From positions 66,242-130,241 of the forward strand of contig FWCC01000052.1 in assembly GCA_900169235.1 (NCBI GenBank): 64,000 bases of DNA, in the 5' to 3' direction. Shown piece by piece: positions 56,636-64,000 of this stretch. Under the pieces are notes generated by a model. The model saw only the letters and a program-made list of their open reading frames with translations. It searched no databases and was not told where the DNA came from. Each line of letters opens with the position of its first letter. Positions within the stretch are counted from its first letter, which is position 1. Source of the DNA: Zarea fungicola. Taxonomy: Eukaryota; Ascomycota; Sordariomycetes; Hypocreales; Cordycipitaceae. A program made the position numbers and the translations under genes.

Positions 56636-57997
56636 TTACTTGCGGAACCTGAAGCCATCCCAATCGTCCTCTTCATCGTCGTCGTCGTCATCATCCTCCG
56701 TCCCCTCTTCTTCGCCCACCTTTTCCGTTGCTTCACTCGCTACAGCGTCACCGTTGGTCTCGTCGTCTCCAGTCGGCAGCTGGCTCTGTAGTCTCGCCGG
56801 GGCATTATCCCGACCAAGACTCCCAGACCTTTTTCGTAGCTCCTCGCGTTTCTCCTTTAGACGCTTCACCCGAGCCTCGAGCTCCTGCATGTCGTCAAAC
56901 TCATCCTCCAGCGCGCGCGTAGCGTCCTCCCGCTCACCCTCAATGTCCAAGTCCGCCCTGCTCTTCCGTGACGACGCTCCGTCGCCTTCGCCATTGGCCG
57001 CGTCCGTAGCGGCGGCGGCGGCGGACTCTTCAGCATTCATGGCCGGAGCGGATATGACGGCGTCGTCGGCATACGGGGCCACCGTGGCTGCCATTTCCGC
57101 CTCGAAAGCGGCCCATTCATCCTCGTCGACCACGGCAGAAGAAGCAGACGCGGCATGGCCGCCGAGCTTCTGTGTGGAAATGCCACCACTGACACCGCCA
57201 TTGGTGATGCCCGAGGGCGTGGTGCCGCTGGACTGCTGCGCCGCGGTCGCGGCCACCATGGCGGCGGACGCGGCGGTGAGACCGGCGAGGGCTGAGCCGC
57301 CCGGCGTAGACGAGGAGGAGGAGTCCCGGTGGGCGGCGGGTGTCGCCGGCCGTGAGGGTATTTGCAGCTCGACGCCGCGCGAGGGCGTCGAGGACATGCG
57401 GCGTGTGAGCGTCGGCGGCGTGCGATTGGCTTCCCGCCGGGGCGGCGGATGGGGTGTGGTGCCCGAGGAGGCATCTGTGTCTTTGTCGACAACAGCGGCG
57501 GTGGCAACCCCGTCTTCATTGGCGGCGGAGACGTCGATGGAAATCTCGGCTCTGCTGCGTTTTCGACGTACGGCCTCGTCCAGATCCATGGCATTGGCGT
57601 CATAGTCGTCGTCGTCGTCAATCTTTCGCTTGTGGGATTGTGCTGCTGCTACTGACAAGGGCACGTCCTCGCCGTCAGCAACAGTTTTGGGCTTCTCCTG
57701 CGAGCCATTCTCTGCGGAAGCCGTCGTGGCGGGAGCATGAGAAGGCTCGACTTGTGTCTTTTCCGATGCGGAATCGGAGATTAGTGCTGGCTCCGATGGC
57801 TGGGCTGTCGTTGCGACAGCGATGAGCAGGCGTTGATGGTTGGTGCTCTTGATGTGCGACTCCCACTGGCTCTCAGCTCGTATTTGCTCACGGCACAGTG
57901 TGCAGAGAAGCTTGCCGGCGTCAGAGTAGGAGGCGTGAGGATGCTCGATGCGGCGGGCCTGCCGTTGTTGGCGTAGTAGCGCTCGGACGTCGGCCAT
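56636..57997 (-). CDS. ZNF830/CCDC16-like zinc-finger protein
   Basis: A single exon of 453 aa. The N-terminus MADVRALLRQQRQARRIEHP and the zinc finger CTLC...H...H (C32, C35, H48, H54; spacing C-x2-C-x12-H-x5-H) match the ZNF830 (CCDC16/Omcg1) family. That finger type occurs in splicing- and RNA-linked proteins, and ZNF830 associates with spliceosomal and DNA-damage factors in animals. The middle is long, Ala/Ser/Thr-rich and disordered, with an NLS-like RRKRSR. A conserved C-terminal block (DEDEWAAFEAEMA, then the coiled coil DMQELEARVKRLKEKREELRKR) and the acidic end DDDDDDDEEDDWDGFRFRK also fit the family. I chose the ATG at 57997 because it gives the conserved start; the frame extends upstream for 62 codons from a TTG without similarity. 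It is divergent from MED7, 464 bp away. Confidence 0.83.
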   Translation of the reverse strand: MADVRALLRQQRQARRIEHPHASYSDAGKLLCTLCREQIRAESQWESHIKSTNHQRLLIAVATTAQPSEPALISDSASEKTQVEPSHAPATTASAENGSQEKPKTVADGEDVPLSVAAAQSHKRKIDDDDDYDANAMDLDEAVRRKRSRAEISIDVSAANEDGVATAAVVDKDTDASSGTTPHPPPRREANRTPPTLTRRMSSTPSRGVELQIPSRPATPAAHRDSSSSSTPGGSALAGLTAASAAMVAATAAQQSSGTTPSGITNGGVSGGISTQKLGGHAASASSAVVDEDEWAAFEAEMAATVAPYADDAVISAPAMNAEESAAAAATDAANGEGDGASSRKSRADLDIEGEREDATRALEDEFDDMQELEARVKRLKEKREELRKRSGSLGRDNAPARLQSQLPTGDDETNGDAVASEATEKVGEEEGTEDDDDDDDEEDDWDGFRFRK

Positions 57998-58461
57998 GGT
58001 GAAGCGTGAGGTGGTGGTAGCGGACGAGAGGAATTTGGGAACGTGCAATCGTGGAGAGCGGTGGTCGTGGTCGTCGTCTGAGCTGCGGCCACTACTAACG
58101 CATGGAATGGCACACCTGAAGATACGACGAAACATTGGCACACACACCTCGACCCCGGGTTTGCTTTGTCGTATTTCCACCAAAATTTCTTATTCGAAGT
58201 GCAATTGGTTTAAGTAGTAATAAGAAGAAAAAAACCGTTCTAATTTTTTTCCCCCAACATTTAAGCGGTCAGGCGTCCAAAAGAAGAGGTTGGTTGTTTA
58301 CTTGCATGGGTAGCTCGGACCACCCCGTGGTTTAACCGGCGCCGCGATGCCATCTCCAGAGTTACCAGGGTTCTTCCTGACTTGGCTCATCAAACATCAG
58401 CACACCCAAGACAGCGAATCTGGATTGGCGGGGCCATCTGGTACACGGGAAATCCAGCATC
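57998..58461. other. Bidirectional promoter region, ZNF830-like gene / MED7
   Basis: 464 bp between the two divergent start codons. It includes A- and T-tracts (58218-58255) and no clear TATA box on either strand. Confidence 0.6.
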
Positions 58462-59346
58462 ATGGAGGAACAAGAAGCCGTCTCGTTGTCGTCTACATTT
58501 CCCAATCCGCCGCCGTTTTGGAAGGACTTCACAGCCGACAAGGTAGCTCGATACGAACAGCTTCGAAAGGAACACGATGAAAACGAGGCCCGTACAACAG
58601 CCGATAATGATACCTTTACGCCACAAACAAGAATAAGAGATTTACCAGAAGAGTTAATTACCCTGCAGCCACCCGCGGAGCCTGCGGACGGGCGGTGGCG
58701 TGTGTTTGGGGATCAGTACATGGTAAGAGCAGCCAAAGTCTCACACACACATATTGCAGCCTTCTCATGTCGGCCCGTTGAAAGTCAATCACTCATACTT
58801 ATCTCTCTTCTGCAGCTCGATGACAAGTTACCGACTCTCGAGGACCAGGGCATCACCAACCTCCCAGCTACTGGCCAATCGAGCGCCAAGGACGCCAAAC
58901 ACTACGACCGCGCCTTTGAGCTCAAGCGCCTCGCCAAGTCCCTGCTGCTCAACTTTCTCGAGCTCTCCGGCGCGCTCTCACGCAGCCCGTCGCATGCCGA
59001 GGACAAGGTGCAGGACCTGCGCACCCTCTTCATCAATATGCATCATATACTCAACGAGTATCGCCCGCATCAGGCGCGCGAATCAGCGATTGAGATGATG
59101 CAGGACCATCTGTATCGCACACGCAATGAAACACTCTCCATACGCACACAGGTTGACAAGGCAAAGCGCGTGCTGGAAGGGCTGGGCAGCATGGGCGTCG
59201 GCGATAGTCCTGCTGTGGTGGTTGATGCAGGAGATCAGAAACAAGCAGGGGAGCAGAAGGAGGAGACTGCGGTGGGCAGTGGAACGAAGACGGCTTCAGC
59301 ACAGGAAAAGGAGATTTGGGCTTTGGCAGATGCTCTCTTTACTTGA
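58462..59346 (+). CDS. MED7: Mediator of RNA polymerase II transcription subunit 7
   Basis: Two exons, 58462-58722 and 58816-59346, flank a 93-nt phase-0 intron (GTAAGA...TTCTGCAG); 263 aa. The N-terminus SSTFPNPPPFWKDFTADKV is the conserved Med7 opening with its poly-proline, followed by the RWRVFGDQYM segment spliced to LDDKLPTLEDQGITNL. The helical body (DRAFELKRLAKSLLLNFLELSGAL, then DLRTLFINMHHILNEYRPHQARESAIEMMQDHL) is the Med7/Med21 coiled-coil hinge of the Mediator middle module. Mediator couples activators to RNA polymerase II in the nucleus. The intron contains no stop and is a multiple of three, so retention would insert 31 residues; family continuity at QYM|LDDKLP supports splicing. 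The C-terminus is a Gln/Glu-rich tail. Confidence 0.93.
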   Translation: MEEQEAVSLSSTFPNPPPFWKDFTADKVARYEQLRKEHDENEARTTADNDTFTPQTRIRDLPEELITLQPPAEPADGRWRVFGDQYMVRAAKVSHTHIAAFSCRPVESQSLILISLLQLDDKLPTLEDQGITNLPATGQSSAKDAKHYDRAFELKRLAKSLLLNFLELSGALSRSPSHAEDKVQDLRTLFINMHHILNEYRPHQARESAIEMMQDHLYRTRNETLSIRTQVDKAKRVLEGLGSMGVGDSPAVVVDAGDQKQAGEQKEETAVGSGTKTASAQEKEIWALADALFT

Positions 59347-59760
59347 GAGCTTCGAGAGGCGGAAGGAACCCAATCATATATCATACACCAGGGAAGCCGT
59401 GCTAGCAGCTACATGCCAGAGCCGCCATTTTCTACATCTTCCCTACAGAAATGCGCAGAAAGCTGTCGAATTGCGGCGCTACGGAGAGAGCCTTTGTGCC
59501 GCGAGTATCACACTTGGCGTCATCATACGATGACAAGTACGGTTACAAAGCCGGTGATTGCTCCTTGCATCGCTCAGATGGCATACAGAGACGCAATTCT
59601 CAAAAGACTAAAGCAGAGTCCCCATGTGAGCGACTGGCCTAGCTTAAGCAAGAAGACTAACAATGATACCCTATATCTATTTTTGCTTTGCGTATATAAT
59701 CTCGAAAATAAATAGAGCTATCAATTTGCAAACATAGCTGGCATGATCTCACCGCCTCGC
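59347..59760. other. Convergent intergenic region, MED7 / MFS transporter
   Basis: About 410 bp. Short frames only, AT-rich toward the transporter end. Confidence 0.6.
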
Positions 59761-61434
59761 TCAGTACGAAGACCCTGCACGGTGTCGAAGTGCAGCTCCG
59801 AATCTCCACAGAAGCACGGCCACCGAGATACTGATAATTAGTCCACCAGCAGAGATAATAGTGTTTGCCCAACCATATCCCAGAGTTCGGTACAAGGACG
59901 GCGCGAAGAGTGGGAAGAGAAATGCGGCTAAACTCCTGAAGAACTGCGTGGCACCCATGGCGCTGCTTACATGTTCACCGTATGAGTCGATCAAGTAGGC
60001 AGATGCTTATAACAGTGGTTAGCGGATCTCCACCGGTGCTTTCTTCTTCCTCCTCGTCGTGTTCAGAAAAGAAAAAAAAAAACTTACTCGGCATGCCACC
60101 CATTTGCAGACCAAACAGCATAATGAAGACGCCCACATCTACCACGGTCCAGTGAAGCCTGGCCTGCGCCACCCAGCCGTACATGAGCATCCCGCCCCAA
60201 CCAACAACCAGACACGGGATCATATACGGAAGGCGAGACTCTGGCACATGCGCGGTGGCCCGTAACCCCGACCTCTCCTGTGCGCGTCGTCGCTTGTATA
60301 CCGAATCCAGCATATGCCCGCCAATCTGGGACCCCGCAATCTCGGCCGCGGAGCATACAATGTAGTGTAGGCCGCTGATCTCGACTGACTGGCCGTACTG
60401 GAGCATCCACAGCTCTGAAAATGTGGAGAGGACAATATACAGAATGCCATAGTCAAAGGCCTGCATGAGGGACACGAGCTGGATGATGGGATGGGTGAGG
60501 AGCAGGCGTACCGGCCGGCTGACGGCGCGGCTGAGGAGTTTCGGTGTGGACTTTTTGCCGTCAAGACGTTCCGACAGGGTGTAGTAGCGGGGGTTCCCCA
60601 TCACCTTGCGGAGATGCGCGGCGCGGCGGCGGAGGAGAAGAGGACCGTAGGTCTCGGGGAAGGAGAAGAAGGAAGCCAGGACCATGAAGGCTTGAAAGAT
60701 GGACGTCGACCAGAACATCCAGCGCCAGTCGGAGCGCATGGCGATGAAGCCCCCGATGATGGGGCCTTTTTTTTTTGTGAGAGAAGAAAAACCAATTAAT
60801 TTTGGACTCCAGAGGAAACATTCTATGAAATAGAGAAGGATGTGAACATACCGACAGCAGCACCAAGAAGCGGAACGAGCAGGTATAAGCCCAACGACCT
60901 CCCCCTCTGCTCCGGCCGCCACACGTCGCCCAGCACACCGGCCCCGAGCGAGTAAATCGCACTCGCGCCGAAGCCGGCCAGGAACCGCGCCGCAATCAGC
61001 GTCTGCTTTGTCCGCGCGAAGCCGCACAGGAGGTTCCACACCAAGAACCAGACGTTGGAGCCGTGCAGCACGACTTGCCGCCCGTACATCTCGGAGAGCG
61101 GGCCGATGAGCAGGGGGCCAAACGCCGTAGCCAGGAGGTAGATGGACATGGACAGGGCGGCTTCGGTGGGACTCATGCCAAAGTCTCGCGCGATGGTGGA
61201 CACCATAATGCGGTTGAAGCCCGTCGCGGAAAGCACGTCAGTGACCATCCATTTCTTGCCGGTGCGCCAGTCAAGCGGGTTGGTCACGTCGAAGTCGGCG
61301 TGAAAGGTGACGAGGTACGGATCTAATGTGTCGCCGCCGTGGTCGTCTTTGGCGCCGTTGCGGAGGGGTTCATCCTGGGAAAGAGCCAGGACGGCGGCTT
61401 CGATCTGGCCTGGATCAGAGATAGGCTCCATCAT
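59761..61434 (-). CDS. MFS transporter, DHA1-type (drug/polyamine:H+ antiporter-like)
   Basis: Three exons: 61434-60852, 60765-60088 and 60005-59761. The introns are 86 and 82 nt, both phase 1 (GTATGT...AAAG; GTAAGT...CTAAC...TAAG), giving 501 aa. A cytosolic N-terminus of about 60 residues ends in DFDVTNPLDWRTGKKW, the usual lead-in for this family. About twelve hydrophobic segments follow. MFS signature A reads GPLSEMYGRQ between TM2 and TM3, and LGAAVGPIIGG across the first intron matches motif C-like glycine spacing in TM5. The C-terminal half has MPTSAYLIDSYGEHVSSAMGATQFFRS, a conserved DHA1 segment, across the second intron. Such plasma-membrane carriers export drugs, polyamines or metabolites; the substrate cannot be told, and no biosynthetic cluster surrounds it. 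Start: two adjacent ATGs (61434 and 61431). The A-rich acceptor of intron 1 is unusual but keeps the frame. Confidence 0.87.
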
Positions 61435-62213
61435 GGAGCTGTGTTCTTTTTGTGTATATAAATACGAAGTTATAAAAGGAAAGGAGGGATCTAATATTGT
61501 AGGAAATCGAGTTGAAATCACACACCGGGAAACTGGACAATCCTGTCTGACTACATCCCTTTATAAGTTAATCGTCAGTAGAATCAGGCTGTTGGGAAAA
61601 CACCGTGATTGGATACCACACACCGAACTAAAACAAAGCCCAGCATCAGATAACCTTTATCAGATCCTCGTCTCTCATGAAAATAATAATACTAGCGGTT
61701 CGTACGAAATACGTCCGTTAACAATTGTTTCACGCTAACCTGCCGTCCGGAGCTCCGAAGCGTGGCCGACAATAGCGTTGTAGCTAGGCAGTTAGTCTTT
61801 CATTTTCCTTTGTGTATCGGATAACATTCATTTACCACCCGTCACATCATTTAAAATCACCTTCACAAGCCTGTTGCATTTGTATTTCAACTTCTTTCCA
61901 TTTGCTTTAAAAATATTGAATACCTTAGCCTAAACCCATCTACTTTCCCGCTCCTTTAAACCGCACGCCAAGAAAAAAACATGTCCACCATTGCAAGGCA
62001 AAAAAACACAAATAGATATTTGGAAATTCCCCAAGCTGTGCAAAATATCCCTCAGTGCTCAGCAGAAATAATAGTACATGGAAATATAGAGCTTTATACA
62101 AATTTTCCGTGCCAAAAAACTCTGACCAACACACAAAACCGGCCAACGCCCGATGTAGAAAAAAACAGATATTGACTGAGCAAAAAAAGACTGAAGACTG
62201 ACTCATTCTTTTT
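61435..62213. other. Intergenic: MFS promoter and BYE1-like 3' flank
   Basis: About 780 bp, AT-rich, with a TATA-like TATATAAA close to the MFS start (61453-61460 as read on the plus strand). No gene seen. Confidence 0.55.
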
Positions 62214-64000
62214 CTAAGCCTTGTCCTTTGGCCCACCTTCCTTTTCCAATAATACGCCCAAATACTGCAAGTCCTCCTGGGCTTTCGGTTCTCGCTCGTA
62301 AATGGACTTGATGATATCCCATTCCCGACGCGACATTTGGTGCGCCTGGGGGAGTAGGAACTGTACGGTAGGGACTTTGAGGAATGGTCCCAGAACTTCC
62401 TGTGCAATCTTCTGGCCGGCCTGTTGTGCCTGGATCTTTTGCGCTTCTGTCATTTGGGCAAAAGGCGGCGGCGGGCTGGTGAGGTTGGAGGCGTTGGGAG
62501 GCGTTGGGGCCGGTGGCGGGGGACGCCCGTGGGCGAGATGGGATAGTGGCGTTGGCGTGCCCGCCGGTCCTGGTGTGTGCCCGTTGAGAGGGGAGCCGGG
62601 AAAGGTGCCCTGCGGTGTGGCTGGGGAGGCCCCAGGGCCGGGTATTGAGTTGCTTCGCCGAGTATGCCCATCCGCATTCAGCGCATTCGCAAGTGCAGGT
62701 CCCGAGGGAGAAGCCGAAGCCCCATTCTTTGGTTGAAACGTCTCAGAAGGGTCATTGCGGTACACAAAAACGGCCAGCAGCATGGGCTCCGTTCGTGTCT
62801 TGGGAATAAAGTTGTCCACCAGGTTCAGCATGAACTCGGGGTGATTATTCTCCCCTGGTGGGACAGGCACGAGATAGGTATCGCGGACGTTGCCGGCGGC
62901 CTTGTTGCCAACAACACCGTATCGCTTCTTACCCACGAAGTAGTCCACCAGGGCATTGAACTCGGGCTGGGCTTCCGGGGATGTGGGTGTGAGGCTGACG
63001 ACAACAATGTCTGTTAAGTTGCTGTAGCGGAGACTGCAGAGATACTCAATCGCGCTCTGCTCGGTGATGCGACCGGCAACAGTCATGTGCTTCGGAATCA
63101 GCTTGGACCAGTGCCCCAAGTTGGCAAAGTTGGCTCCACCAACGTGCTTGCCAGTAGCCTGGAAGTCGGCAATGGAGCTCATAGCCAAGGAACCTCTCCA
63201 GACAATATCCGGATCTGTCGAGTCCTCTGTGGGCGAATAGGGTGGTGATTCGTTGTCGTCCTCCAGCAGGCGGTCCACGTCGGGGTCGAAACCAGGTCCA
63301 GAAGTGTTGATTGCAGGGGCAGAGGGGCGGCGTCGCTGCGCCGTGGTTGGTGATTTGACTTGCGAAAAGACCTTTGAAATATCAAAGTTGGACTGGCTTG
63401 GTGAGCGCTGATGCTCGGCTTGGGTAGGCGAATGGGCCATGTCAAAGTCGGTACTTGTAGACTCTCGCTTAATAGGCGGTAACACGGCATCGGCTGCGGC
63501 GCTTCGTTTGGCTCCGCCGCCCCGCGGAATTGGCAAGTCATTTGTATTCGCCATACTTTCGTCCTCGACAACCTCTTCACCTTTATGCGTCCTGCGCACA
63601 CGTGGTCCCGTGTCTCCAGTGTAGAGAATGGACTGCTTCTCCGCCTTGGCCTTCATCTCGGCAGTCTGCTTTTGCATCTCTGCTGAAGCCAGCTGCTCCG
63701 AGGTCATGACGGCTAGCCCTGTTGGAGAGTGAGCCTCTTGTACCAGGCCCTCGACCAGCTCCGAGTTATTCTTGAGGTTAAAAGACAGAGATTTTATCTG
63801 CTGAGTATATTCCTTCTGGCCCTTGCTGGCGGGGTGGGTGTCGAAGACGGCACGCTCAATCTGCAGCGCATAAGTCTCTGCCATGCTGTCTGATGAGCTA
63901 TCTTTGGGAATCGCCACAGCGCCATCCTTTTCCAGTGCGGACAAGCTGTGTAGAATGGATTTCTTCAGAGCCTTAGCCGGGCCTGCTCTGGCTGCTGGGA
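62214..64000 (-). CDS. BYE1: BYE1-like transcription factor: TFIIS-central and SPOC domains (5' end outside window)
   Basis: The frame is open from the window edge to the stop at 62214, about 594 visible residues without an intron. Near the edge, a helical stretch (YALQIERAVFDTHPASKGQKEYTQQIKSLSFNL and onward) matches the TFIIS central domain that binds the RNA polymerase II jaw. A disordered Ser/Pro-rich linker follows. Then the SPOC domain begins at about 63212 (IVWRGSLAMSSIADFQATGKHVG) and ends near 62745 (TEPMLLAVFVYRND). The C-terminus is Pro/Ala-rich and ends in a helical block (REWDIIKSIYEREPKAQEDL). This order is that of Bye1 in yeast and of the PHF3/DIDO proteins, which bind elongating polymerase; the usual N-terminal PHD finger would lie beyond the window, so its presence cannot be checked. 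Confidence 0.87.
   Translation of the reverse strand, partial: PAARAGPAKALKKSILHSLSALEKDGAVAIPKDSSSDSMAETYALQIERAVFDTHPASKGQKEYTQQIKSLSFNLKNNSELVEGLVQEAHSPTGLAVMTSEQLASAEMQKQTAEMKAKAEKQSILYTGDTGPRVRRTHKGEEVVEDESMANTNDLPIPRGGGAKRSAAADAVLPPIKRESTSTDFDMAHSPTQAEHQRSPSQSNFDISKVFSQVKSPTTAQRRRPSAPAINTSGPGFDPDVDRLLEDDNESPPYSPTEDSTDPDIVWRGSLAMSSIADFQATGKHVGGANFANLGHWSKLIPKHMTVAGRITEQSAIEYLCSLRYSNLTDIVVVSLTPTSPEAQPEFNALVDYFVGKKRYGVVGNKAAGNVRDTYLVPVPPGENNHPEFMLNLVDNFIPKTRTEPMLLAVFVYRNDPSETFQPKNGASASPSGPALANALNADGHTRRSNSIPGPGASPATPQGTFPGSPLNGHTPGPAGTPTPLSHLAHGRPPPPAPTPPNASNLTSPPPPFAQMTEAQKIQAQQAGQKIAQEVLGPFLKVPTVQFLLPQAHQMSRREWDIIKSIYEREPKAQEDLQYLGVLLEKEGGPKDKA

Noticed and set aside
56640..57605. 321-codon Ser-rich frame on the plus strand opposite the ZNF830-like gene
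   Set aside because: It is produced by reading acidic and Ala-rich codons backwards. The minus-strand product has conserved family blocks; this one has none.

Overview
The window looks like nuclear DNA of a filamentous ascomycete (Pezizomycotina; my inference is Sordariomycetes, probably Hypocreales). Genes are monocistronic on both strands. Introns are short (mostly 49-103 nt) with GTAAGT/GTATGT/GTACGT donors, CTAAC-type branch sites and CAG/TAG acceptors, and leaders are pyrimidine-rich. Nearly all recognisable proteins are fungal housekeeping orthologues. I see no bacterial operons, CRISPR array, rRNA, tRNA or intact transposon.

Layout, left to right. The 3' part of an Artemis-like DNA-repair nuclease gene (+) lies tail to tail with the DEAD-box helicase MAK5 (-). 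Then come the nuclear-basket coiled-coil protein MLP1/TPR (-) and an unknown Ser-rich protein (-). A 6.1-kb gene-poor stretch is followed by an acidic membrane-anchored coiled-coil protein of unknown function (+) and another 3.2-kb gap. At 22.5-25.3 kb is an accessory-looking pair: a stand-alone NWD domain (normally the N-terminus of fungal NACHT NLRs) convergent with an amidoligase-like gene. Histone chaperone HIR1 (+), an unknown spliced Cys-containing protein (+), a UDP-sugar transporter (+), a dynamin/Mx-like GTPase with an unusual disordered insert (+), a UPF0303/HbpS-like protein (+), a secreted VTVT-repeat protein (-) and a LAMTOR1/Meh1-like lipidated lysosomal anchor (+) follow. After a gap comes a small Cys-rich conserved fungal protein (-), then a 7.2-kb gene-poor stretch. 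The right end holds an F-box protein (+), a ZNF830-like zinc-finger protein (-), Mediator subunit MED7 (+), a DHA1-type MFS transporter (-) and the 3' part of the BYE1-like TFIIS/SPOC transcription factor gene (-).

The genes do not form one pathway. Several act in the nucleus (MLP1, HIR1, MED7, BYE1, ZNF830-like, MAK5). The most interesting items are a dynamin-family GTPase whose insert carries both a bipartite NLS-like and a SUMO-interaction-like motif, the NWD-only/amidoligase-like pair, an 84-bp in-frame duplication in the acidic protein, and the two long gene-poor blocks. Exon boundaries were inferred by hand from splice signals and frame continuity, and no homology search was run.
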